A DNA stretch of 64,000 nucleotides from Candida dubliniensis CD36 (Eukaryota; Ascomycota; Pichiomycetes; Serinales; Debaryomycetaceae), in the NCBI RefSeq assembly GCF_000026945.1, contig NC_012861.1, forward strand, positions 124,001-188,000, written 5' to 3'. Below the pieces are notes generated by a model. It was not told where the DNA came from. It did not search any database and saw only the letters and a list, made by a program, of their open reading frames with translations. The position numbers and the translations under genes were made by a program. This document shows, in pieces, positions 57,206 to 64,000 of this stretch. Each line of letters opens with the position of its first letter. The first letter of the stretch is position 1.

Positions 57206-57656
57206 TCAAGTCTTCATCAATTAACGCTGTACTAGTTTTCATTTTATTTGCTGGCATTTAAAGAATACCCATAGTTCAGAAAATAAAATTGAAAAGTATA
57301 AGAAAAATACACTATCATTATCTTTTTTTTTTTTGACAATATTAATAATAATATATAGTTAATGATGTTTTTGAATTTTGTATGTTTTGAAAAAAATTGT
57401 TTAAAAAAATAATAATAGTAATAATAATAATAATTAAAAACTAGTATTATTCAAATTACATTTCGTAGATTCTGGTGGTTGTACTGTAACAGAGAGATCT
57501 ATTCTATTGAAAGACAAGACCTTCAAATATTTGCGACAAAAAGTGTAGATATTTTTACACGACTCCTTGTTATTGGCGTTCCAGCTCAAACACACAAAAG
57601 AAAAAGGAAAATTTTTCTGTTGAATAGAGTAATCCGCTTTTATCGTGAAACAAGAC
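57206..57656. promoter_or_regulatory. Intergenic region with an AATTTTTC element before MRPL16
   Basis: About 450 nt. It contains an AT-only patch rich in taataa units (57340-57437) and, 40 nt before the MRPL16 ATG, aatttttc at 57610-57617. That is the rapid-growth-type element reported upstream of mitochondrial ribosomal protein genes in C. albicans. Other frames here are not supported. Confidence 0.4.
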
Positions 57657-58298
57657 ATGTTCAACCAATTCAAATCGACCACAGTGTTTAATAGCATATT
57701 TGGGTCTTTTAGAAGATTCAAGCATGAATATGCTCCTAGATTTAAAGAAGTGGAAAAGGCCCAAAAGGGAAGGGTGTCAGTTAGAACTGGTGGTTCAATT
57801 AAAGGAAATTCATTAGAATTTGGCAAAATAGGATTGAGATTAAAATCCCAAGGTATCAGAATGCATGCTAATCAACTTCAGGCAGCTGATAAAGTTTTAA
57901 GAAGAGAATTAAGACCCACCAAATCGAAATTATATACAAGATTTGTGTGTGACTTGGCTGTGTGCATCAAGGGTAACCAAACAAGAATGGGTAAAGGTAA
58001 AGGTGCGTTTGACCACTGGGCAACTAGAATGCCAACAGGTAAAGTTTTGTTCGAAATCGATGGACCAATACATGACAAGGTGGCTAGAGATGCATTGAGA
58101 AAAGCTGCTGATAAATTACCCGGGTTGTACGAAATTATTACACCGGAATCTAAAGTTAGAGTGAGTTTGACTCACTTGATTGATAAACCAGAACCAGTGG
58201 ATTATGTCGAAAAACTTAATGCCAAACCCACAAAGAAATGGGCAAATGTCCAGGCATATCACACTGATCCAATGTATAAACAATACAGTGGAAGATGA
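57657..58298 (+). CDS. MRPL16: Mitochondrial large-subunit ribosomal protein uL16m
   Basis: A 213-aa mitochondrial ribosomal protein of the bacterial L16 family, located near the peptidyl-transferase centre. The N-terminus (MFNQFKSTTVFNSIFGSFRRFKHEYAP) is a presequence. The body shows the L16 pattern: GGSIKGNSLEFGKIGLR near 44, the basic RRELRPTKSKLYTRFV near 85, the signature RMGKGKGAFDHWATRMPTGKVLFEI near 107-131, and ALRKAADKLPG near 143. Length is close to S. cerevisiae Mrpl16 (232 aa). The frame opens upstream at a GTG (57645); 57657 is the first ATG. Confidence 0.92.
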   Translation: MFNQFKSTTVFNSIFGSFRRFKHEYAPRFKEVEKAQKGRVSVRTGGSIKGNSLEFGKIGLRLKSQGIRMHANQLQAADKVLRRELRPTKSKLYTRFVCDLAVCIKGNQTRMGKGKGAFDHWATRMPTGKVLFEIDGPIHDKVARDALRKAADKLPGLYEIITPESKVRVSLTHLIDKPEPVDYVEKLNAKPTKKWANVQAYHTDPMYKQYSGR

Positions 58299-58456
58299 AG
58301 TTTGATAAATAATTTATGTTGGTAGTGTCTATCTTGTAAATATATAAAACATATTCATTTCAGAACGAACAAACAAAACAGTTAAACAGTAAGACAAAAA
58401 AAAAATTTCATACTATATGCTTATGATTATTGTTACAGCCATCTGACTAGTGAAAG

Positions 58457-58828
58457 ATGTCAAAGGAAACCCCTAAATTGATTAATAATGCCTTGAAAAT
58501 AACGTCAAAATTGGTTGAATCTGATACAAACATTTCAACAATTGATTTGAATTTGTTGGAAAACTTGAACACTAATCAATCGTTGAATTATATAAAACTA
58601 GAGAAAAACATGAACGAGATTGAAGCAAATGCCAAACATTTGCAGATTTTGAGTATGTATTACTGTTTAGTGATTTGGTCTTGTACGGTTTGTACTAACT
58701 TTGCCATAGATTCCGAATTCACAGGTTATACTCAGGAGCTCCTACAAATTGAAAATAAAGTTGCCATACTAGAAGATATAATAAGTGAATTAGATAATTG
58801 GACAAGGGAATTGGAAAACATCAAGTAG
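58457..58828 (+). CDS. BLOC1S2-like coiled-coil protein with an in-frame intron
   Basis: A small coiled-coil protein. The genomic frame reads through as 123 aa, but the segment at 58653-58709 is a textbook intron (GTATGT, TACTAAC, TAG). Splicing it out leaves 104 aa, removes an oddly Cys-rich patch, and joins two helices as ...LQILNSEFTGYTQELL. In the spliced form, the NLLENLNTNQSLNYIKLEKNMNEIEANAKHL to EVxxLE-type end resembles BLOC-1 subunit 2: a first helix with LL-x-NLN, then IENKVAILEDIISELDNWTRELE. BLOC-1 acts in endosomal sorting with the Rab5 GAP in yeast. The intron is strong, the family assignment moderate; a kinetochore or other coiled-coil subunit is possible. Confidence 0.6.
   Translation: MSKETPKLINNALKITSKLVESDTNISTIDLNLLENLNTNQSLNYIKLEKNMNEIEANAKHLQILSMYYCLVIWSCTVCTNFAIDSEFTGYTQELLQIENKVAILEDIISELDNWTRELENIK
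58653..58709 (+). other. 57-nt in-frame spliceosomal intron
   Basis: Donor GTATGT (58653-58658), perfect branch point TACTAAC (58692-58698), acceptor TAG (58707-58709). The length is divisible by three and it has no in-frame stop, so the unspliced message also encodes a full protein. Intron phase 1. Confidence 0.85.
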
Positions 58829-58992
58829 TTAGACTATTTAGTTAATGCACTATTAACATTATTCTTGTTATAGATTTGTTTGTATAGTCAGATCTAATAA
58901 AAGACGAAAACACAAAAAAAAAAAAAGGTGGATAAACAGAAAATATCATTTCTTGCAACATTGTTAAATTCCGGAACCATAAACTTTCCAGA

Positions 58993-59250
58993 ATGAACGT
59001 GGTATACTTTTTATTTTTCATTCTAATCACTGCCGAAGTCCCTAAAGTTTATTCCAATTTCATTAGTGAAGACGATTGTGAATCAACCAGTGGATTCTAT
59101 AACAAACCAGCAAAAGGGTTCTCAATCAAAGAATGGCTATCGTGGTTTAAGCGCTTTGGGAGGAATCATGATATTTCTGATTGTGACTATTCTAGTTTCC
59201 CCATGAATAGTTCAGAATGGGAAACTTGCCTTAGTGATTCAGATATTTAA
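58993..59250 (+). CDS. Very small secreted protein
   Basis: An 85-aa protein of unknown function. Signal peptide MNVVYFLFFILITAEVPKVYS; mature part about 64 aa, with Cys residues near 29, 64 and 80 and acidic Ser-rich ends (EDDCESTSGF, SDCDYSSFPMNSSEW, LSDSDI). The SDCDYSS block recalls the acidic Ser/Cys block of the tandem family at 35.8-39.5 kb (SDCSESDWSS, SDYCSEEDYSS), which hints at common origin, unproven. A poly-A run lies just upstream (58913-58926). It ends 6 nt from the convergent DPH4 gene. Confidence 0.55.
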   Translation: MNVVYFLFFILITAEVPKVYSNFISEDDCESTSGFYNKPAKGFSIKEWLSWFKRFGRNHDISDCDYSSFPMNSSEWETCLSDSDI

Positions 59251-59256
59251 AGTTAT

Positions 59257-59706
59257 TCACTCCTCGTAATATTTCACTTGAATCCAAAGACTGCAGCTAT
59301 TGCACTGCACTATGATATCAAACCCTCCATCTTTATCTGGTGTTCCCTTTTCTAAATCTGTCTCTGTGAGGCAGATGCTATTGTGAGCAGTGCATCTGGG
59401 GCATGATTTTGTCCATTCATCATTATCAAACTCAAAATCATCAAGACTATAAATATCCAATCCACTCCCATTTATGTTAAATCCATTCAATTTTGATGAC
59501 TCGATGAGCTGCTGATCATATTTTTCCCTAGATGTTGGGTCAATTAACGTGGCGAATGCTTGTTTAATTAGTGGTATATCAACTTGTGCAGTTGAGTTAT
59601 CAATCTTATCAGGATGTGAGGTTAATAATTTCAGCTTGTATGCTTGTTTGAGTTCCGGGATACTTGCTTCTGGTGTGATTCCCAATACATCATAGTATGA
59701 TATCAT
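59257..59706 (-). CDS. DPH4: Diphthamide-synthesis J-protein Dph4/Jjj3
   Basis: A 149-aa protein required for the first step of diphthamide formation on elongation factor 2, where it delivers iron/electrons to the Dph1-Dph2 Fe-S enzyme. The J-domain covers residues 1-65 with HPD at 31-33. The CSL-type zinc finger follows, with CPRC at 102-105 and CNSC at 135-138. Domain order and length match yeast Jjj3/Dph4 (172 aa). Confidence 0.92.
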   Translation of the reverse strand: MISYYDVLGITPEASIPELKQAYKLKLLTSHPDKIDNSTAQVDIPLIKQAFATLIDPTSREKYDQQLIESSKLNGFNINGSGLDIYSLDDFEFDNDEWTKSCPRCTAHNSICLTETDLEKGTPDKDGGFDIIVQCNSCSLWIQVKYYEE

Positions 59707-59893
59707 TACAAAATTGCCATGTAAATTATGATTTTATAAGGTGTATATCATCTAAAGAAAAGCAGACTAGATGAACTTAGTTAGTGCAAGAAAAGCTACG
59801 ATGCACCTTGAAAAAAAAAAATTTCTTGAGGAAAAAAAAAAAAATACTATTTCAACTCATCCCGATCAGTATTATATATATCTGTTCAGTGTC

Positions 59894-61075
59894 ATGTCTT
59901 CCAATATCAAAGTTAACTCTGTGACAGAGAAGCCAGTAGCCACTGTGGGTTCCTTTTTTAATGGTTTAGCAGTATCTCCGGAGGTAGAATTTGATTTGTA
60001 TAAACATAAGAAGAGAGATGACTATGTTTTACATGGAGAAACCGATACCTTAGAGTACAATGGTACGTCTAATAATGATAATGAATATGTTGTTGCTGTT
60101 TTTGATCCAAACTGCAAATCTGTTGAATTATACAAAACCCCATATATTTCGACCAAGGTTACTGCAAAGAAAAATAGAGTTTATAAAGGTCCAAAAATCA
60201 AGAGTGCTGGTGTAAGAAATGTAACACAACGTAATGCATTAGGTGAAGCCTTTGGTACTAAAAAAGCCAAATCTGCTATTACCAATTTGGAAAAGAACAG
60301 AATTGATTCTGAAAAGTTGCAAGACATTGAAATGGATATTGTTGATACAGTTAAAGAAAGCACTCGTGATTTGCCAACTCAAGAAGATGGCGTTGATAGA
60401 CCAGCACCTTTTGCAAACGTTGATGCCACAAATGTTGAAGATATTTACCCACTAGAAAAAATCATTCCTGAAAAAGATTGGCAGTATCTTCGTGTTAGTT
60501 CGATTCTTACTACAGAAAACCCATTGGAAAAATTACCATTCACTAAATCAGAATTCATTACCAAACAATTGCCAATTTTGATTCTGCAAAAAAATACAGA
60601 GAAGTTACAAATGCTTTATTATGCATCTCTTTTATTGGGTGTTTATGAGAATAGAAGAGTCAAAGATAAACAGAGTCTTATGACCAGATTACAAAACATT
60701 CCTTCTGAAATTTTGGTTGATGGTATTTTGGACCGATTTGCTATTTCTCGTGCCACTAAATTTGGTAAATCAAAGGATAAATCATTTACTATTGATCCAT
60801 ATCACGAAGATAAATTATTGACATATTTGTTCATATTGCTTTTACATATAAATAACTTTACGGTTGAATTGGTACCACTTTCAAAAGATTTGAAGTTGAA
60901 AAATACAAGATTGGTGGGCTTGTTTAGAGCTTTGGGTGCTATTATCAAAAGCGCAACTGTTGGTGAAGCTGAAGCTCTTGGTATTCCTAAGAGTGCTGTG
61001 GGTACCTATAAGATTGCCACATTAAAAGTGCCATTCAAACTACCAGAATTGACTAGAAGAGGAAAACGTCGCTAG
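59894..61075 (+). CDS. RPA49: RNA polymerase I subunit Rpa49
   Basis: A 393-aa subunit of RNA polymerase I. With Rpa34 it forms a TFIIF/TFIIE-like module that aids initiation and elongation. The N-terminal dimerisation domain covers about 1-100 (VGSFFNGLAVSP, FDLYKHKK). The linker has GLGV-like KSAGVRNVTQRNALGEAFGTKKAKS. The C-terminal tandem winged helix runs from about 185 to the end (GILDRFAISR, LFRALGAIIKS). The frame opens upstream to 59771 through Lys-rich poly-A translation; MSSNIKV at 59894 is the homologous start. Upstream, RRPE-like aaaaattt (about 59816) and a PAC-like ctcatc (59855) fit ribosome-biogenesis control, though the PAC match is imperfect. Confidence 0.92.
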   Translation: MSSNIKVNSVTEKPVATVGSFFNGLAVSPEVEFDLYKHKKRDDYVLHGETDTLEYNGTSNNDNEYVVAVFDPNCKSVELYKTPYISTKVTAKKNRVYKGPKIKSAGVRNVTQRNALGEAFGTKKAKSAITNLEKNRIDSEKLQDIEMDIVDTVKESTRDLPTQEDGVDRPAPFANVDATNVEDIYPLEKIIPEKDWQYLRVSSILTTENPLEKLPFTKSEFITKQLPILILQKNTEKLQMLYYASLLLGVYENRRVKDKQSLMTRLQNIPSEILVDGILDRFAISRATKFGKSKDKSFTIDPYHEDKLLTYLFILLLHINNFTVELVPLSKDLKLKNTRLVGLFRALGAIIKSATVGEAEALGIPKSAVGTYKIATLKVPFKLPELTRRGKRR

Positions 61076-61205
61076 TCTCTTATGTTTGTTTTTATAGTCC
61101 ATTAAATACACTGAAATAGAAATATTGCAATTAATTATAAAGTAAGATCAAAAAAAAAAAAAGAAGAGGTGTTCATAAAAGTATGAAAGAGTTGATTTAA
61201 GCCAA

Positions 61206-61222
61206 AAAAAAAAAAAAAATAA
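61206..61222 (-). terminator. Pol III terminator of tRNA-Leu
   Basis: A long A run on the plus strand (broken by one T near 61220) reads as a T tract directly 3' of the tRNA on the minus strand, the standard RNA polymerase III stop signal. Confidence 0.75.
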
Positions 61223-61223
61223 T

Positions 61224-61342
61224 GACACCAAGGAGATTCGAACTCCTGCATCTTACGATAGTAGAAAACCCCTGTTAGAACAGAAGAAGAATTTTTGTTA
61301 ATTCTTGAGTCTACCGCCTTAGACCAACTCGGCCATAGTGCC
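61224..61342 (-). tRNA. tRNA-Leu(CAA) with intron
   Basis: A 119-nt gene that folds as a class II tRNA. The 5' acceptor GGCACTA pairs with TGGTGTC. The D arm has GCCGAGTTGG, anticodon stem GTAGA pairs with TCTAC, the loop reads CT-CAA-G, the variable arm ATC-gtaa-GAT follows, and the T arm is AGGAG-TTCGAAT-CTCCT. Anticodon CAA reads UUG leucine codons, the favoured Leu codon here. A 37-nt intron (61303-61267) sits one base 3' of the anticodon, the canonical place for tRNA splicing endonuclease. S. cerevisiae tRNA-Leu(CAA) also has an intron. Confidence 0.93.
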
Positions 61343-61819
61343 ATTTGATGTGAGTGTAATTTTTTTACATTCATAAACCAAATATTATTTTTTAATTAAC
61401 CATTTTTGTAAATCAAGAAAATTGGACTTTAATTATAATTTGAGAGCTCTGACCAATCTTATTTAAAGTGTAATTGATCTAATTATACAGTTTTAAAGTA
61501 GTGACTAAGAGGGAGAGGTATTTTTTTGAAAGAATTAGCATATCAACTTTTGTCAAATTTTGTTATAAAATTGGTACAAATTTCTCTTCAAAAAAAAAAG
61601 TACAAAGTGCTACGACATCAACTTCTTGGTTTTATCTAGAATCATAATTAATACTTTATTTATCATAAGTCACACAGAAAATATACATCTCTATATACAT
61701 TTAGAAAAAAATGGCAAAAAAAATCTAATAATCCTGAATAGGATGTGTCACGTTAAACGGAATGGTATATCATAATTTTCCTTAAAGCTCACGTATTACT
61801 GTTGGTCATAACTATTCCT
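61343..61819. other. Intergenic region between tRNA-Leu and ERG28
   Basis: About 475 nt of AT-rich sequence. It contains the upstream flank of the tRNA and the 3' flank of ERG28. tRNA-flanking DNA often hosts retrotransposon LTRs in yeasts, but I see no LTR ends or target duplications. Confidence 0.5.
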
Positions 61820-62236
61820 TCAATTGACGTAAAAATCCTTTTGCAAATACATCCAAACCAAACTAACTGAACTGACAATCAATGGACCACTTAATCCTTT
61901 ACCCAATTTACAAGTTCCAAAATACAACCATTCACTCAAAAAATGCCATGCAGCAATAGCAAATGTGAATTGAGTCAATTCATAAACTTGTTTATTTTGT
62001 AAATAATAAGCACCGTAAAATCTCACTATTGAAGTAATCAATGTCCAAGTCCCAAAAGTTCTTGCTGATAATGGAGATACTTGATTGGGATTTCTTTCGT
62101 ATACTCTTTTAGTCAAATTGATGTTTTGATACGTTTGAACAGAATTGAAAATTGATACCACAGAAATAAACAAAAGCCAATATGGAAGTTTACCACCATT
62201 GGTATATGGGAGAATTGATTCAAAATATCCTAACAT
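61820..62236 (-). CDS. ERG28: Ergosterol biosynthesis scaffold Erg28
   Basis: A 138-aa ER membrane protein that tethers the C-4 demethylation enzymes Erg25, Erg26 and Erg27. About four hydrophobic helices (near 18-35, 62-80, 88-107 and 116-132). Family blocks LPYWLLFISVVSIFNSVQ, VSPLSARTFGTWTLITSIVRFYGAY and WHFLSEWLYFGT are evident. Length is similar to yeast Erg28 (148 aa). Divergent from the tRNA and closely upstream of BCY1 on the same strand. Confidence 0.95.
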   Translation of the reverse strand: MLGYFESILPYTNGGKLPYWLLFISVVSIFNSVQTYQNINLTKRVYERNPNQVSPLSARTFGTWTLITSIVRFYGAYYLQNKQVYELTQFTFAIAAWHFLSEWLYFGTCKLGKGLSGPLIVSSVSLVWMYLQKDFYVN

Positions 62237-62457
62237 TGTGTTTGGTTGATGTGAAGGTAAAGAAAACCAATGTTCTGAAAAGTACTAGTTTTTTTTTTTT
62301 TTGACTGTTTTTGTTTGACCATGAAAGCTCGTTCACGCTGCCATCTCGTATAAACTGACCACATACATAGATGAGCTTTGCACCGTTCACTTAAAAAAAG
62401 ATAGAATATACTAACATAAAACAATATAAGATAATAAACAACTACTTACTGTACACC

Positions 62458-63834
62458 TTAATGACCAGCAGTTGGGTCTTGACTCTTTGTAGGGTCTTGT
62501 TCTTTCAATACCTCCACAACAGGACCCAATAATCTTTGGAACCCGGACTTACCTAATGTGGCAACAATTACATTGTCCAATGCTTCCACAGTAGCTTGTC
62601 GTGGTAAATCTTTTATTAATGCAAGTTCACCAAAATAATCACCTTTGGTTAATTGTTTGATATTGCCCAACTTTTCATTGTAAACTTGACAGTTTCCACT
62701 TTCTATTAAGTAAAAGTTTTCTCCTTGTTCACCTTCAGTGACTATTTTATCACCCTCGTGATACATTTCTGTGCTCAATGCATCTGCCAATTTTGAGCGG
62801 GCATGATCTGAAAGAGATTTCAAAACCTCGATATCTTTTAAGAAATCCTCGTACATCAATCTCTTGTTGAAAGTACCTTCCAAGAGGATTCGACGGAATG
62901 TCAAACGATCCAAGGCCCAGCATACAACATCAGTGGCTGCAACTGCTGTAGCGGCTCTAGGTGAATTATACATCAATGCCAATTCCCCAAAGGATGACCC
63001 TTCGCTGCTGGAGCTCACTTTAGCACCATTAACATAAAAGTCAACTGTACCAGTTTCAATAATATAAAAAAAGTCCCCTTCATCACCTTGCTTGATGATT
63101 ACTGTATCCTTAGTGAATGACTTTTGCTGTAAAGCAGCAATCACAGTTTTCTTTGAGTTTGCGTCCAATTGCTTGAAAAGAAAATTGTTCTTTAAATTGT
63201 TGGCTAATGTTTCTTCTTCGGTAATACTTAAATTATTAACTGGAGGTTTCCAGCTATCTAATTTCAACTTTGCTGGGTTCAAGGCTTCAGCAGACACTGA
63301 TGTTCTTCTATTAGCATTAAAAGCAACCGGAATCTTTGATGATGAGGTTGTTGTTGTTGATGACGATGGCAACTGTTGTATTGGCTGGTTTGATGGTGAT
63401 GGTTTTGATGGGTCATCTGGGTCCACTTCCTTGGCAGGAGGATTAGAAGAACTCTTTTTAACATCAAAATTTGACTTGAAAATGCCCCCAGCAATTGCAG
63501 AAGAGTCTGGTTTTGTATCTTTGGCATGTGGATCTTCGTCATGATTCAGATGTGGATCATTAACACCAAATGGTGATTTAAAGCTTGGTTGTCTATCATT
63601 CACAATACTCACACCACTAGAATTAACATTCACATGATCAACTACTGGGAATAAATTGATACCAGCAGCTTCTGCTTTAGCTTGTTGCGACCATAACTCA
63701 CTTCTTTGAGCTTGTAACTTGGTGTTAAAATAGTTGGCGCAAAACTGTAACACATCCTGTGGGTTTTTGGAAACTATTTCTTTCTGTAACTGTGACAATT
63801 CATCGGATATGAATTGTTGTTGAGAACTAGACAT
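62458..63834 (-). CDS. BCY1: cAMP-dependent protein kinase regulatory subunit Bcy1
   Basis: A 458-aa regulatory subunit of PKA that binds and inhibits the Tpk catalytic subunits until cAMP binds. It has the N-terminal dimerisation/docking helices (about 11-45), a Ser/Pro-rich linker, and the inhibitor sequence RRTSV at 176-180, a substrate-like site with Ser179 as phospho-acceptor. Two cyclic-nucleotide-binding domains follow, each with its phosphate-binding cassette (FGELALMYNSPRAATA near 287 and FGELALIKDLPRQATVEA near 402). Longer than S. cerevisiae Bcy1 (416 aa) because of the linker. In Candida this pathway governs hyphal growth and stress response. The whole CDS, including its start, is inside the window. 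Confidence 0.97.
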   Translation of the reverse strand: MSSSQQQFISDELSQLQKEIVSKNPQDVLQFCANYFNTKLQAQRSELWSQQAKAEAAGINLFPVVDHVNVNSSGVSIVNDRQPSFKSPFGVNDPHLNHDEDPHAKDTKPDSSAIAGGIFKSNFDVKKSSSNPPAKEVDPDDPSKPSPSNQPIQQLPSSSTTTTSSSKIPVAFNANRRTSVSAEALNPAKLKLDSWKPPVNNLSITEEETLANNLKNNFLFKQLDANSKKTVIAALQQKSFTKDTVIIKQGDEGDFFYIIETGTVDFYVNGAKVSSSSEGSSFGELALMYNSPRAATAVAATDVVCWALDRLTFRRILLEGTFNKRLMYEDFLKDIEVLKSLSDHARSKLADALSTEMYHEGDKIVTEGEQGENFYLIESGNCQVYNEKLGNIKQLTKGDYFGELALIKDLPRQATVEALDNVIVATLGKSGFQRLLGPVVEVLKEQDPTKSQDPTAGH

Positions 63835-64000
63835 TGGTAAAGATGTTGATTAACGTGTAGAAGATATGTGATTAAGACCGGTATCACAATTCCAGTTGTG
63901 GGCAACTTTTTTTTTTTTTACCTTTCCCCCTCTCACTCACTCACTCACTTAATTGTTTGTCTTCGACTCTCACACACACAATATAATTTCTTCTCGTTTT

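Noticed and set aside
59771..59893. 41-residue N-terminal extension of RPA49
   Set aside because: Lys/Glu-rich translation through two A tracts; the family start MSSNIKV is at 59894.
1..64000. CRISPR arrays, bacterial operons, intact transposons, rRNA genes
   Set aside because: Eukaryotic nuclear sequence; no spaced direct repeats, transposase, reverse transcriptase or rRNA sequence was seen.

Overview
The window is budding-yeast nuclear DNA from the CTG clade, most likely Candida albicans chromosome 2 or the matching region of a very close relative such as C. dubliniensis. Base composition is AT-rich, most genes lack introns, and poly-A/poly-T runs of 10-19 nt crowd the intergenic DNA. The two introns I can support are short and carry GTATGT donors and (T)ACTAAC-type branch points. 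The gene order BCY1, then HGT6/HGT8/HGT7, UBP13, MXR1 and RFC5 agrees with my memory of C. albicans; I could not check it. A CTG codon sits where thiolases normally have Ala, which fits CUG=Ser decoding. I place starts at ATG, because many longest open frames here begin at TTG or GTG and run upstream of the plausible start.

Layout. 0.6-12 kb: a secreted DNase I-like phosphodiesterase, the mitochondrial m-AAA protease subunit YTA12, the chromatin remodeller subunit RSC7/NPL6, and two tandem paralogous zinc-finger proteins. 12.6-25.8 kb: a steryl-ester-hydrolase-type lipase, a polytopic membrane protein, a small CxCPxC membrane protein, an AMMECR1 protein, a thiolase (POT1-2-like), the CTP-dependent diacylglycerol kinase DGK1, a GPI-type cell-surface protein, and the mitochondrial factors IND1 and MSS1. 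25.9-35.7 kb: RSC4, the diflavin reductase TAH18, mitochondrial PheRS MSF1, an LRR/F-box-like protein, the lysosomal EGO/Ragulator anchor MEH1/EGO1, and a Gfo/Idh/MocA dehydrogenase.

35.8-39.5 kb holds the most novel feature: four tandem, same-strand genes for strongly diverged secreted or membrane-anchored proteins. They share one ordered motif set and match no family I know. 39.5-45.8 kb: VPS24 (with an intron), an SNA-type Pmp3 protein, RFC5, MXR1 and UBP13. A 4.0-kb gene-free region follows.

49.8-57.2 kb is a tandem triplet of hexose transporters (HGT7, HGT8, HGT6 in window order). They have long promoters with Rgt1-like sites, variable N-terminal coding repeats and clear gene-conversion patches. 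57.6-64 kb: mitochondrial ribosomal protein MRPL16, a BLOC1S2-like gene with an in-frame 57-nt intron, a tiny secreted protein, DPH4, RPA49, an intron-containing tRNA-Leu(CAA), ERG28 and the PKA regulatory subunit BCY1.

Most genes are core housekeeping: mitochondrial proteostasis and translation, Fe-S assembly, chromatin, lipid metabolism and endosomal/vacuolar function. The lineage-specific interest lies in the tandem secreted family, the HGT array, the zinc-finger pair and several small secreted or membrane proteins. I saw no CRISPR array, intact transposon or rRNA gene.
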